Below are positions 23,553-32,425 of a stretch of 35,620 nt of DNA, piece after piece. The notes beneath the pieces are model-generated. The model saw only the letters and a program-made list of their open reading frames with translations. It was not told the DNA's origin and did no database searches. Position numbers and translations under genes: made by a program. Origin of the DNA: Propionibacteriaceae bacterium. GTDB lineage: Bacteria; Actinomycetota; Actinomycetes; Propionibacteriales; Propionibacteriaceae. The DNA is taken from assembly GCA_030538315.1 (NCBI GenBank), contig JAUNUF010000017.1, positions 1 through 35,620 of the forward strand, given 5' to 3'. Each line of letters starts with the position of its first letter. The first letter of the stretch is position 1.

Positions 23553-25298
23553 TTACTTGGCGTTGTTCGGGTTCTCGTCGGTGAGCCGTTCCCTGAGGTT
23601 AGCCATTGCTTCAGGGCCAGGCGGGGTTCCGAGCAGAACGTCCACGGGGCCGTATTGAGCATCGGCCCACGCCCTAGCTGAGGCCATGGTCCCGCCATGT
23701 GCGAGCCACACCTCGTAGAGGGAAGCCCGCCAACCGGCTGGCCAGCCAGCGTCCTCTGCTTCCTTGGCCTTAAGCGCCTCGTCCTCCCGGGCGTTTGCCC
23801 AAGCGCCTTCGGCAGCCTCAAGCTCCCGTCGGAGATCGGCTTCATCCTCTGCCGACGGGGCGCCGCTGGCGGTCCAGAAGTTGGACCAGACGTCGGCCAC
23901 CCAAGCTTCGTCGTCGGGATTCTCCGCCATCCGTGCCTTGGCGCGGGTGTGCAGGGACTCGCCGTCTTCTTCGAAGCCGAGGAATGCCCGGCTCTCGGCG
24001 CCCTTCGTCATCGCCTGCCGCAGGTCGTCGAGTTGAGCCTGAAGCCTCCGCACGTCATCCTCATGTGGGGTGGCCAATGCCGCCGTCACCTGCTGGCTGA
24101 GGCTGGCGGACAGTTGTTCGTTGGCCCTTTTTTCCTCAGTTCGGCGTTCGAACTCCTCGAGCGGGACCCCTTGTGCGTTGGCAATGACAGCCTGCACTCT
24201 CCTCATGTTGTCCTCCATGCGCTCCGCCATGGTGGGTGCGCGCTGGTCGTCTTCCGGTGCCTCGATGTAGCCCAGCATCGCCTGATACACGTGATTCCAG
24301 GAGCCGGACTGGTAGCTGCCATGGGCGATCTGCCGGAGCCAGGCGTAGACGATCTGGCCGCGCTCGGAATCCGGATCGCGCAGGGAGTCGACTGCTTCGC
24401 GCAGGGGTGGGTAGGCGTTGCAGAGCAGGTCCACGACCTGCTGTTCGAGTTCCTGCGGCAGGTAGGAGCTGACTTCCTGACCCTCCACGTCTTTAGCTCC
24501 CCAGAGCGCCGAACGATCCTCGTCCGAGAGGCCTGGGACACCAACGGCGCTGAGGAGGAAGGGGAGTTCCCAATCCAGCTCTAGGATGTCGGCTGTGATT
24601 GCCCGTGCCTCGTCTTCTGGGGCTGGGGCGGGGAAGATGAGCATGATGGGATCGGAATCACCCCAGCGGCGCAGGGCCCAGAGGTTGGGGCCGCATCGTC
24701 CGTAGTCGGCCCCGCCGTCCCACGTGCAGGGCCCGCCGGATTCGCCGTAGAAGCTCCAGCTCAGTAGCTCTTCCGTGAGGTAGGGCTTGTTCCAGTCTGA
24801 ATCCGGATCCACCAAGCCGACGGCGGCGAAGCCGTCTCCGCGCAGGACGAAGCCACGGTCGTCGTTGATCATGATCCAACGGGTCACGATCTCGTGGTCG
24901 CCCCCGGCCACCATGTAGCTCATCTCTTCGTCGGCTCTGAGCATTTCATCGACGTCGAAGAGATCAGTGGTGGGATTGCCGTCTGCGTCTGCCCAGCCTT
25001 CGGCGTTCTGCTCATCGGCGAGCGGGTCGTCGACGACGAGCAGCCCGAGGAGGTCATGCAGAGCGATGGGGCCGTCGTAGGTGATCTGCGTGAAGCCGGT
25101 GCCGACGAGGGCCAGAGCCGGCTCGGCGGCCACTGCCTGGGCGAGGGTCATGCCGGCCTCGCCAAGGATGGTGGTGGTTTCGCCGCCGGTGGTGCGGACG
25201 GTGTAGTGAAGGGAGCCGGCGTCCTCGGTGAGGAGGTGCTCGGTGGTGTTGCCGTCGGGAAGGACGTGCAGGTTGGAGTAGCTGATGGCGTTGGTCAT
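23553..25298 (-). CDS. Large acidic protein of unknown function with C-terminal coiled coil, 581 aa
   Basis: The protein begins MTNAISYSNLHVLPDG. The first 250 residues look like a mixed alpha/beta domain with a Gly/Cys segment (GGPCTWDGGADYGRCGPN). The middle is helical. Residues from about 380 are strongly charged coiled coil (Glu/Ala/Arg-rich), ending in Pro/Gly. I use ATG 25298 because it lies 1 nt after the previous gene's stop and AGGAGG is 8 nt upstream. The frame stays open to 25487, but that part is Ser/Thr/Pro-rich and out of character. Negatively charged and soluble. No catalytic motif recognised. Confidence 0.75.
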   Translation of the reverse strand: MTNAISYSNLHVLPDGNTTEHLLTEDAGSLHYTVRTTGGETTTILGEAGMTLAQAVAAEPALALVGTGFTQITYDGPIALHDLLGLLVVDDPLADEQNAEGWADADGNPTTDLFDVDEMLRADEEMSYMVAGGDHEIVTRWIMINDDRGFVLRGDGFAAVGLVDPDSDWNKPYLTEELLSWSFYGESGGPCTWDGGADYGRCGPNLWALRRWGDSDPIMLIFPAPAPEDEARAITADILELDWELPFLLSAVGVPGLSDEDRSALWGAKDVEGQEVSSYLPQELEQQVVDLLCNAYPPLREAVDSLRDPDSERGQIVYAWLRQIAHGSYQSGSWNHVYQAMLGYIEAPEDDQRAPTMAERMEDNMRRVQAVIANAQGVPLEEFERRTEEKRANEQLSASLSQQVTAALATPHEDDVRRLQAQLDDLRQAMTKGAESRAFLGFEEDGESLHTRAKARMAENPDDEAWVADVWSNFWTASGAPSAEDEADLRRELEAAEGAWANAREDEALKAKEAEDAGWPAGWRASLYEVWLAHGGTMASARAWADAQYGPVDVLLGTPPGPEAMANLRERLTDENPNNAK

Positions 25299-25299
25299 G

Positions 25300-25776
25300 T
25301 CATGCCTCCTTGGCGATGGGGTTCTGGATGGGGGTGGGGTTGTCGTCGTGGGGCTGGCGGGCGAGGCGGAGGAGTTCGACGGCTCCTGCGACGGGGTCGA
25401 ACTTGCCGCCTCGCCGGATGATGAAGTTCCGCAGGGCGTCGACATTGATGGGGAAGGCCTGGCGGTCGCCGTCGGAGAGGCCGCCACCGAGGGCGATCAG
25501 CTCCGGATCTGCGGTGTAGACCTCGACCTTCTCGTAGGGGCCGGCGTAGTCGCAGGGGGCGTCATGGAGTGGGGTGGAGGGGCCGGTGACGTGTTCCCCG
25601 TCTTCGTTTGTGTAACAGAGCGCGGGCCGTGGTGAGGAGTGGGTGCTTCCTCTGGCGATGATGGAGAGTTCCGTGCCGTCGGCGCAGACCATGTTGTTGT
25701 TGCCGATGTGGCCGTGGTGGCCGCGGTTTCCGTGCCGGGCGATGTGGTCGAGGCTTGGGGTCAGTGAATGTGTCAT
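25300..25776 (-). CDS. Conserved-looking protein of unknown function, 158 aa
   Basis: It starts MTHSLTPSLDHIARHG, with a His/Gly/Asn-rich stretch (HGNRGHHGHIGNNN), then ADGTELSIIARG and a compact alpha/beta domain. I chose ATG 25776 because GAAAGA lies 6 nt upstream; ATG 25815 would add 13 unlikely residues. It is first of the three-gene operon, and its stop is separated by one base from the next start, so the two proteins are probably made in equal amounts. The His-rich stretch may bind metal (speculation). Confidence 0.65.
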   Translation of the reverse strand: MTHSLTPSLDHIARHGNRGHHGHIGNNNMVCADGTELSIIARGSTHSSPRPALCYTNEDGEHVTGPSTPLHDAPCDYAGPYEKVEVYTADPELIALGGGLSDGDRQAFPINVDALRNFIIRRGGKFDPVAGAVELLRLARQPHDDNPTPIQNPIAKEA

Positions 25777-26257
25777 GAGATGTCTTTCGTTGGGGTTGCT
25801 GAATAGCGCGGGCATGGCTGCCAGCGCTGTGCTGTGTTGGAGACGAACGAAGGACGTTTCAGGGAGAGAAGTGAGTGACCTGGCTGAGGGCAGAGCTCTC
25901 CTGCCATACGGTCAAAAGGTGCCGCTTCGGAAAGGATGATCTGCCGCTGAAAGCGCGATGGGCCCTGCCGGGTTTTGACTTGTAGCCCTGAGGTTTCAGT
26001 GGCCTTGTTCGTTATGGATAACTCTACTGGGGGCCTCTGACAAAAGCTGATGGGGGCGCTGTATCGGTACCCGGAATGAATTTGTCGGAGAGGTCTGGCA
26101 TGCTGGGAGGCAGGTCAAGAGATGCGGCCCCAATCCCTCGGAATGGTCGCACGGCAACCGGTAACCGCTCCGGTGCTCTCCGAGGAAGACCCGGCCTCCA
26201 CAGCCGTTGAGGTCAAGCGGTCTCGTTCCAGCGAGACCTGGAACGAGGAGTTCTTTC
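25777..26257. other. Non-coding divergent promoter region
   Basis: This 481-nt gap between divergent genes holds no convincing coding sequence. On the minus strand a candidate -35 TTGTCA (26043-26038) is followed after 17 nt by a weak -10 TATCCA (26020-26015). That would give the three-gene operon a leader of about 230 nt. On the plus side the gap ends in the paired hairpins at 26219-26247. No repeat of the island-edge element is visible here. Confidence 0.45.
26219..26250 (+). promoter_or_regulatory. Two mutually exclusive leader hairpins, one covering the ribosome site
   Basis: Stem A is GGTCTCG (26219-26225) with CGAGACC (26232-26238). Stem B is CTCGTTCCAG (26222-26231) with CTGGAACGAG (26238-26247). 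They share bases and cannot form together. Stem B pairs GAG of the Shine-Dalgarno GAGGAG (26245-26250), which serves ATG 26258. This is an attenuator-like layout. A dyad operator in DNA is the alternative. Confidence 0.5.
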
Positions 26258-27100
26258 ATGTCCCCGAATCCTTCGAACACGCCCAAGGGCGAGCCGCGGT
26301 CGCAGATTGGTGTGCCGCGCCCGCCGCTGCGGTGTGATGATGACTACGGCATTGTGGACGTGCGCCCGCACGCAGAGTCGGTCGTCGAGTCCTACCAGAG
26401 CAATATCGTGAGGATCTGTCCCGAGGGGGTGGGCCACCCTGCGGTGGAATTGGTGCCGGTGAGTGGTGAGGGCGGCGATGGGCCCGATCAATTGTTCGGC
26501 GAAGGCTGCGGCCCCGTCTACGTCATCTCTGGCAGCCAGCCATTTGGGCGGCTCAGCACGTTCGATGAGAATGCCCGTTCGCTGGAGAAGCTCTATTGGA
26601 GGCTCGGTTTCGACTCGTGGAACTGGGTGCCGACCGTCACCACCTCACCTGCGCGGGGATGGGTGGAGAAGGGTGCGGCCGTCCTTGGGGTGAGTGAGGA
26701 AGATGCGCTCTTCCGGGCTGGAAGGCAGGGCCAGAGCGTCGTTCTTCGATGGGATTCGGATGGCCTGCTTCCCTTGGCCGCGAAGAGTGGTGTCGAGGTG
26801 GGAGTCGATGAACCGGTGGCGGTGAGGATCCAGCCGGCCTTGACTGGGTGCCCTCTGCGCCGTGGAGCGGATGAGGAGTGCACGATGGTCGGTGGGCCAT
26901 GGACGAGCTCGTCGATCAGTGCCGCGTTCTTCTGGCAGCAGCATCGCGAGTTGCTGCTGGACGCTTTCGGCTGCGATGTGTGTGGGGGAGAGGCGAGAGG
27001 TGGCGCTCGGGGCGCCGTCGAACTGTTCGCGCCGTCGAGGGAAGGTGGCTGGCAGCGTGGTCTGCCGATGACGGTGGACGAAATGTCGCAGCAGCCCTAG
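26258..27100 (+). CDS. DUF3293 domain protein, 280 aa
   Basis: Residues about 85-170 follow the DUF3293 pattern: GPVYVISGSQPFGRLSTFDENARSLEKL, then GWVEKGAAVLGVSEEDA and RQGQSVVLRW. The family is small, widespread in bacteria and uncharacterised. About 80 residues of N-terminal extension and 100 of C-terminal extension (with CDVCGG) are not part of the usual domain. ATG 26258 has GAGGAG 7 nt upstream, which lies in an RNA hairpin. The frame is open further upstream to 26207 but without a ribosome site. An intrinsic terminator follows the gene. Function unknown. Confidence 0.7.
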   Translation: MSPNPSNTPKGEPRSQIGVPRPPLRCDDDYGIVDVRPHAESVVESYQSNIVRICPEGVGHPAVELVPVSGEGGDGPDQLFGEGCGPVYVISGSQPFGRLSTFDENARSLEKLYWRLGFDSWNWVPTVTTSPARGWVEKGAAVLGVSEEDALFRAGRQGQSVVLRWDSDGLLPLAAKSGVEVGVDEPVAVRIQPALTGCPLRRGADEECTMVGGPWTSSSISAAFFWQQHRELLLDAFGCDVCGGEARGGARGAVELFAPSREGGWQRGLPMTVDEMSQQP

Positions 27101-27156
27101 GAGCTTGAGCCGGTAAGGATATGCTCACCGGAGGCTGGCCTTTGATGGCCAGCCAG

Positions 27157-27195
27157 CCGCCCCGTGCTTGTGAGAGGGTGCGGGGCGGTTTCTTT
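27157..27195 (+). terminator. Intrinsic terminator after the DUF3293 gene
   Basis: CCGCCCCG (27157-27164) pairs with CGGGGCGG (27181-27188), followed by TTTCTTT. A second perfect stem, GGCTGGCC/GGCCAGCC with a 6-nt loop, lies just before it (27133-27154). The pair sits in the convergent gap between the DUF3293 and DUF4143 genes. Confidence 0.75.
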
Positions 27196-27271
27196 GAGCC
27201 TTGAGCGGCGAGCTCCTCCATGAGGTAGCCGGCTGCACCGTTCAGTACAGTGTCTCGGTCTGTTCGAGTGT

Positions 27272-28465
27272 TCACGGGCGCTCCTCGTTCTCGGTGTCAG
27301 GGTGACGCCAGAGTGCGGCAACCGGCAGCACATGTAGCCAGCCATGCATCCGCATTGCACGGGTTCCGCCATACAGGACGACGCCGGCCCGCACCCTGTC
27401 TCCCAAGTCTTGCCGGATCGTCTGCAGATGCCGCCAGCTATCGGCCCCAACACTGAGAGCTGATTTCACCTCAATCAGCACCAGCCCGCCGTCGGCCATC
27501 TCCAAGACGATATCCACCTCGGTAGCTCGTTGCCGGTAGTGATAGAGCCGGTAGCGCTGCTGGCTCCACGCTGCTTGTTTCAGCAGCTCTCCCGCCACGA
27601 ACTGCTCGAGCAACGCGCCGAACAGCTCGCGCCCGCCTACGCGTGCCGCCTGCTCGGCGTTGAGCCCAGAGAGGCTGGCTGCCATGCCGGTGTCCACGAC
27701 GCCCACCTTGGGCCGACGAATCACCCGCCCCCCGAAGCCGACCCCCCAGGCGGGGAGTTCCTGCAATAGGTACATGGCGTCAAGCAGTTGGAGGTGTGCA
27801 TCCAGGGTTCCCTCGGCTACTCCCACTTGGCGGGCCAGCCTGGCCTTGACCAGTTCCGTTTGGCCTTGAGCGCTCAGAATGCGCAGCAGGCCGGTGAGGT
27901 GCTGTGGAAAAGAACCCGAGCTGAGGCTCGCTGCGTCATGCCTTGCGAGGGTCTCCACATAGTCGGTGAACCACGCGTGCGCTCGGCGCTCAGACCGCTT
28001 CAGAGGCTCTGGAAAACCCCCGGCCAGCACGTGCTGAATGATGTCGGTGTCGTATTCGCCGTCTTCGGCGCTCCCCTCCAGAAGCCACGTTGCGAAGTCT
28101 TCCGGAGTGGCTCTCCGCTCCACTTCGCCCGTGCTAAATGGGCGCACGACGAGAGCCTCGCGCCGGCCGGCCAAAGAGTCGCCCACACCGGGGGCAGCGA
28201 GCAAGTCCACTGACCCGGTGAGGATGAAGCGCCCCGGGCGGCGATCTCGATCCACTGATTCCTTGAGGGCGAGAACCAGTTCGGGTGCGCGCTGCGCTTC
28301 GTCGATCACGAGCGTTCGGCTCCCGGCCTGAGCGACGAAACCGTGTGGGTCTGTTTGGGCGAAGGTGAGCGTTGCCTGGTCATCCAGCGTCGTTGTGAGC
28401 GCATCGTGGGCGGCAAGCTGCCGGGCGAGAGTCGATTTCCCGACCTGTCTGGCGCCCTGGAGCAC
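27272..28465 (-). CDS. AAA_14/DUF4143 ATPase with unusually short N-terminus, 397 aa
   Basis: Walker A GARQVGKST (4-12), Walker B TLVIDEAQRAPEL (about 49-61), sensor-like RFILTGSVDLL, then the DUF4143 region ending in a nuclease-like EVDIVLE ... LIEVKSA. In this family about 20-40 residues normally precede Walker A. Here the first possible start is GTG 28465, three codons before the P-loop. The frame continues only to an in-frame stop at 28511, through LADTPILVLQG, with no ATG or GTG and no ribosome site. The gene may be 5'-truncated, frameshifted or read from an unusual start. Such ATPases are often mobile accessory genes of unknown role. Confidence 0.7.
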   Translation of the reverse strand: MLQGARQVGKSTLARQLAAHDALTTTLDDQATLTFAQTDPHGFVAQAGSRTLVIDEAQRAPELVLALKESVDRDRRPGRFILTGSVDLLAAPGVGDSLAGRREALVVRPFSTGEVERRATPEDFATWLLEGSAEDGEYDTDIIQHVLAGGFPEPLKRSERRAHAWFTDYVETLARHDAASLSSGSFPQHLTGLLRILSAQGQTELVKARLARQVGVAEGTLDAHLQLLDAMYLLQELPAWGVGFGGRVIRRPKVGVVDTGMAASLSGLNAEQAARVGGRELFGALLEQFVAGELLKQAAWSQQRYRLYHYRQRATEVDIVLEMADGGLVLIEVKSALSVGADSWRHLQTIRQDLGDRVRAGVVLYGGTRAMRMHGWLHVLPVAALWRHPDTENEERP

Positions 28466-28673
28466 CAGGATGGGGGTGTCGGCGAGGATCTCACTGCATG
28501 ATACTCGGAATCATCAATACCGAGCAGTCTCGACAACTGGGACGATGGGACTGAACGGGCCTCTCGTGACACTGCGGACTTGTTCCAAGTGACTCGCCAC
28601 TGGGACCAAGGGCGGCTGCCTGAAGTGCACTGAGCCGTGTGGGAGTCTGAGGCCGACGTAGATCAGAAAGTGA

Positions 28674-29240
28674 ATGGTGATGGCGAGCAGGCGACCAACA
28701 ACCGACAGCGACTTCCCCATCATGCGGGTACTCGACTATCAGCCCGCGGTCCACGCGCCCGACAGCCAGAAGCTGGCCCTCATCGCGCGCGTTCCCCTCG
28801 GCGACCTTGATCCGTCGGTCGTGCCCGGGCCGCCGTCGCCCTCCAACCTCTATGCCTACGTGTTCTCCTACTACGACCCGGGCGACTACTTCCTCGACAA
28901 CATCACCTACCACGGCACCGCCGACGAGTGGGAGTTCCTGCGGCAGGGCTACACGCAGGTGATCATTGCCGGGGAAGATGCTTACGAGTTCTCGCCGGGT
29001 CTGACGGCATCGGTGTTCTCGCATGATCCAGCCGATGAGATGAGCTTCATCGGCGGGAGCCCGCGCTTCCTGCAGAACGAACGCAATGAGCATCTGGACG
29101 ACTACCTCTTCGTGGCCCAGATTGCCGGCGGCGACCTCCCCGAGGGCCTCGACGACCTCTTCTACCTCCGCGGCGCCGTCGGGTATCTGTTCGTGAAGAA
29201 GGACCTCTCGGGGGGCGCCTTCTTCGTCCAGGTGACCTGA
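28674..29240 (+). CDS. DUF1963/YwqG-like protein, 188 aa
   Basis: The C-terminal half has FIGGSPRFLQNE, then DDYLFVAQIAGGDL, LFYLRGAVGYLFVKKDL and GAFFVQVT. This order (GG-P--Q, a central LQ-D-like strand, G--YLF, a final F-VQ) is that of the DUF1963/YwqG family, which is widespread, sometimes found near toxin genes, and without a proven activity. The N-terminal half is rich in Tyr/Pro and Asp. The start at 28674 has a weak AGAAAG upstream. It lies 111 nt before the second Pro-rich membrane protein, same strand. Confidence 0.6.
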   Translation: MVMASRRPTTDSDFPIMRVLDYQPAVHAPDSQKLALIARVPLGDLDPSVVPGPPSPSNLYAYVFSYYDPGDYFLDNITYHGTADEWEFLRQGYTQVIIAGEDAYEFSPGLTASVFSHDPADEMSFIGGSPRFLQNERNEHLDDYLFVAQIAGGDLPEGLDDLFYLRGAVGYLFVKKDLSGGAFFVQVT

Positions 29241-29350
29241 GCCCGTCGTCGGGTGTGAGATGGCGCCGGATTCGGCCCATTGCCGGTGCCGCTCTGGGAG
29301 ACTGGCCAGATAGGCACCTGGCCGCCGGAGCTCGCAGGGGGTATCGATCC

Positions 29351-30289
29351 ATGTCGCCCGTCACCTTCCACACCCCACCCAACTGGCCGCCGTGCCCGCC
29401 GGGCTGGGTTCCCGGAGCGGACTGGCGGCCTGACCCCCTCTGGGGCCCCGCGCCGGCAGGCTGGGCCTTCTACCGCGGTCCGTACGGCGAACCCAGCGCC
29501 CCACCCCCGGGAGCCTGGCAGCCAGTTGCGACGGTGGGCCCGCCGTCGGTGGAGATGTATCCGTCGCCTGAGGTGGGGGAGCCTTCTGGGCGGTCGCGGA
29601 CGTGGCTGTATGTGACGGTCGCGGTGGTGCTGGCTGCGTTGATGGGTGCGGGAGTGGTGATCGCCGCGATGCGCGGGACAGCCGAGAAGGCCAATCCGGA
29701 TCCGATCTCCACGACGGCACCGGCAGTGGAGCCGTCGCCGGCCCCGCCGTCGGTTGATGTCTCGCCCGAGCCGGTGAGGTCGCCTGCGGCTGAGCCCACT
29801 CAGGCAACTACGGAGCCGGCGGCGGTGGAGACTTCAGCGCCGGCCCCGGCCGAGACCACGACGGCGGCCCCGCTGCCCCCGCCGTCCGAGACGCCGAAAC
29901 CCGCGGAGCCGGAGCCTGATCCCATCGAGCAGCCGTGGATCGATGTGGACGCCTACATCTCTGGGCCCGCGCAACTCTCCGCGCTGGATGGTGGGCCGAA
30001 GGGCTTCAAGACGTACATCGGTGAGTGGGCCGGTGACGTGGACGACGACGGCTGCGTGGCGGAATTCGGGGTGTACGCGATGCACCCGACCGGGTTTGCT
30101 GTCGGCACCGCGGGGTGGACGAACTGCGGGGGAGGCGCGAACGTGATCTGGAGCAGCAAGTCTGGGCAGTGGGAGCCGCTGTTCGTGCTGCAGGATCTGC
30201 CCACGTGTTACGACCTGTGGGATGCGGGGGTCCCGCCGAATTCAGGTCGCCTTGAGTGCTACGACGGCGAGGGCACCTATTGGTGGTGA
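29351..30289 (+). CDS. Pro-rich membrane-anchored protein of unknown function, 312 aa
   Basis: A cytoplasmic N-terminus of about 80 residues with Trp-Pro repeats (PNWPPCPPGWVPGADWRPDP, GPAPAGWAFYRGP), one transmembrane helix (about 84-107), a Pro/Ala/Thr/Glu linker (110-205) and an external domain of about 100 residues with five Cys, ending GEGTYWW. The ATG at 29351 follows GGGGG; the frame is open to 29255 but lacks a ribosome site. It has the same plan as the protein at 712-1920, although the outer domains differ. It overlaps the convergent araD gene by 13 nt. Function unknown. Confidence 0.75.
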   Translation: MSPVTFHTPPNWPPCPPGWVPGADWRPDPLWGPAPAGWAFYRGPYGEPSAPPPGAWQPVATVGPPSVEMYPSPEVGEPSGRSRTWLYVTVAVVLAALMGAGVVIAAMRGTAEKANPDPISTTAPAVEPSPAPPSVDVSPEPVRSPAAEPTQATTEPAAVETSAPAPAETTTAAPLPPPSETPKPAEPEPDPIEQPWIDVDAYISGPAQLSALDGGPKGFKTYIGEWAGDVDDDGCVAEFGVYAMHPTGFAVGTAGWTNCGGGANVIWSSKSGQWEPLFVLQDLPTCYDLWDAGVPPNSGRLECYDGEGTYWW

Positions 30290-31002
30290 GGATTGACCTC
30301 TGCTGACGTGGGGCCGTACTCGTTCTGGTAGCGGTGGAAGAGCCTTTCCACTGCGCTGGTCTCCAGAGGGACCGGGGCGCCTAGCTGGCGGGCGATGTGC
30401 ACCGTTCGTGCCACGTCCTCCAACATGACCGCTGCTTTCACCGCTTCCCGGGCGGTTTTCCCAACGGTGAACGGGCCATGATTGGCCATGAGCACGGCCT
30501 TGCTGTTCGAACCCCTAAGCGTTTCTACGATGCCTTGCCCGATGGAGTCATCGCCGATCATTGCGAACGGGCCTACGGGAATGTCACCCCCAAACTCGTC
30601 AGCGATCATGGTCAATACGCACGGAATAGGCTCACGCCGAGCGGCCCAGGCCGTGGCATACGTGGAGTGGGTGTGCACAACGCCACCAACGTCGGGCATA
30701 TGGCGATACACATAGGCGTGGGCGGCTGTGTCTGAGGAGGGCCGCAAACCGCTCGACTGTCCATCGTCGATCATTCGCCCGTTAAGATCGCACAACAACA
30801 TCAGCTCGGGGTGAAGTTCGTCGTAGGGAACACCTGAAGGCTTGATCACAAACAGGTCCGCCCCCGGAACCCTTTCCGACACGTTGCCTGCAGTCCAGAT
30901 CACCAACTCGTTGGCGGGCAGGAGTGCGTGCAGGGCCGCCACATTGGTGCGGATCGCGGCGACGGCCGCTTGCATGTCAGCCGAGATGCTGGAGAGAGTC
31001 AT
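30277..31002 (-). CDS. araD: L-ribulose-5-phosphate 4-epimerase (AraD family), 241 aa
   Basis: A class II aldolase/epimerase. GNVSERV and KPSGV bind the phosphate, and PSSDTAAHAYVYRHMP precedes HTHS (zinc ligands H110, H112), with the third ligand in ANHGPFTVG. PSSDT and IVHTHS-type signatures match AraD rather than fuculose aldolase. It interconverts L-ribulose-5-P and D-xylulose-5-P. The length is near the E. coli enzyme (231 aa). It is last in a five-gene operon, 16 nt after xylB; no araA or araB is present. A related 4-epimerase such as SgbE or UlaF is possible. Confidence 0.88.
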   Translation of the reverse strand: MTLSSISADMQAAVAAIRTNVAALHALLPANELVIWTAGNVSERVPGADLFVIKPSGVPYDELHPELMLLCDLNGRMIDDGQSSGLRPSSDTAAHAYVYRHMPDVGGVVHTHSTYATAWAARREPIPCVLTMIADEFGGDIPVGPFAMIGDDSIGQGIVETLRGSNSKAVLMANHGPFTVGKTAREAVKAAVMLEDVARTVHIARQLGAPVPLETSAVERLFHRYQNEYGPTSAEVNPHHQ

Positions 31003-31018
31003 GGGTCGAGCCTTTCTG

Positions 31019-32410
31019 TCACCAGTGATTGGAGTCGATGAGCTGCTGGCTGATGGCGGTGTAGTTGCTCACCAGATTCGGAGATGGCTCGCCGTCGTAG
31101 GACCGAGAACCTTCAGGTTGCCACTGGGGCAATTGGCCGGTGAGCACCCAAGCTGCCTGCCGGGCAGCGCCGAGCGCCACATACTCCGCTGCCGCTGGAA
31201 CATCCACGGGCAGCCCCAGAACGGACGGTGCCAGCTGGCGAACGGCCTCCGAACGTGAGCCACCGCCAATCAATGCCACCCGGTCGATCGTCGTTCCAAG
31301 CTCGCGAATGGCCTGAAGCCCGCCTGCGAGAAGGCACAGCATGCCTTCCACTGACGCCCGAGCCAGATTCGCCCGATCGAAATTCTCCAACGTCATCCCC
31401 ATCAGGGACGCGGTCGCATGCGGAAGGTTGGGAGTCCGCTCGCCCTCAAACCAAGGCACCATCGTCAGCCCCCCCGCGCCCGGCGCGGATGAGAGTGCCA
31501 GCTCCGAGAATTCGTCAAAGTCGACGCCGAGCAGCTCCCGCACGCTATTGGCCACTCGAGCAGCGTTCAGGGTGGCGGTCAGCGCCAGCCACTCTCCGCG
31601 ACAGTCGGCGAAACCGTTGACCACACCGCTGGGGTCCACCACCGGCTCCGCCGCGACTGCAGCAACGACGCCAGAGGTGCCAATGGAAAGGGAGGCATGC
31701 CCTGCTCCCAACGCCATGCCAAGTGCTGCCATCGCGTTGTCTCCACCACCGGGGCCAACGATGAAGCCTGGTCCCTGGACGGATTCGTCAGGCTCCAAGA
31801 CCCTCGGCAGGATGATCTCGTTGGCGTCCCTCCTGAGGCAGAGCCCCAGAAGGTCACGGCGATACTCGTTGGACACAGAATCGAAGTAGCCTGTGCCTGA
31901 GGCGTCAGAGCGGTCTGTGATCAGATCAGACAGTTCCTCTGAGCCCCGAATCTTCCACGTCAGCCAATCGTGTGGGAGCGCGAGTGCCGCTACGCGCTCT
32001 GCGTTCCGTGGCTCATTGTCAGCGAGCCACCGCACTTTGGAATTGGTGAACGAGGCCAGGGGAACGTGACCGACAGCTGGCGCCCAGTCGGTGAATTCGG
32101 CCCGCAACTGCAGTGCTGCATCGGCCGACCTAGTGTCATTCCACAGCAACGCATCCCTGATGACTTCTCCGTCATGGTCAAGGGCAACCATTCCGTGCTG
32201 TTGGCCCCCGACGCTGAGCGCCTCGACGCCCCTCAAGCCGCCAGCCTGTTCCAGCGCTTGCTGGAAGGCTGTCCACCAATGCCGAGGATCTACCGCGGTG
32301 CCATCGGGATGGTTGGCTCTGCCCTCTCGAACCACCTCGCCGGAATCTGCATCGACGATCAGCACCTTGCACGACTGGGTGGACGAATCAACCCCTGCAA
32401 CCAATGCCAT
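31019..32410 (-). CDS. xylB: Xylulokinase (FGGY family), 463 aa
   Basis: The phosphate-1 loop DSSTQS (8-13), GGQQHGM (68-74) and LLWNDTRS (88-95) are characteristic of xylulokinase. GGGDNAMAALG supplies the catalytic base D224; SIGTSG (242-247) and LIGGGSRSEAV bind ATP. It phosphorylates D-xylulose to D-xylulose-5-phosphate with ATP. The length fits the shorter actinobacterial XylB. It starts 15 nt after the dehydrogenase stop and precedes araD by 16 nt. No xylose isomerase is in the operon, so its xylulose may come from a polyol such as D-arabitol or xylitol (inference). Confidence 0.92.
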   Translation of the reverse strand: MALVAGVDSSTQSCKVLIVDADSGEVVREGRANHPDGTAVDPRHWWTAFQQALEQAGGLRGVEALSVGGQQHGMVALDHDGEVIRDALLWNDTRSADAALQLRAEFTDWAPAVGHVPLASFTNSKVRWLADNEPRNAERVAALALPHDWLTWKIRGSEELSDLITDRSDASGTGYFDSVSNEYRRDLLGLCLRRDANEIILPRVLEPDESVQGPGFIVGPGGGDNAMAALGMALGAGHASLSIGTSGVVAAVAAEPVVDPSGVVNGFADCRGEWLALTATLNAARVANSVRELLGVDFDEFSELALSSAPGAGGLTMVPWFEGERTPNLPHATASLMGMTLENFDRANLARASVEGMLCLLAGGLQAIRELGTTIDRVALIGGGSRSEAVRQLAPSVLGLPVDVPAAAEYVALGAARQAAWVLTGQLPQWQPEGSRSYDGEPSPNLVSNYTAISQQLIDSNHW

Positions 32411-32425
32411 AGCCTTCTCCTGTCC

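Noticed and set aside
25299-25487. N-terminal extension of the 581-aa protein
   Set aside because: It overlaps the upstream gene in another frame and is Ser/Thr/Pro low complexity; ATG 25298 has AGGAGG upstream.
30277-30289. 13-nt overlap of convergent genes as a regulatory antisense element
   Set aside because: Short tail-to-tail overlaps are common in compact genomes; nothing else supports regulation.
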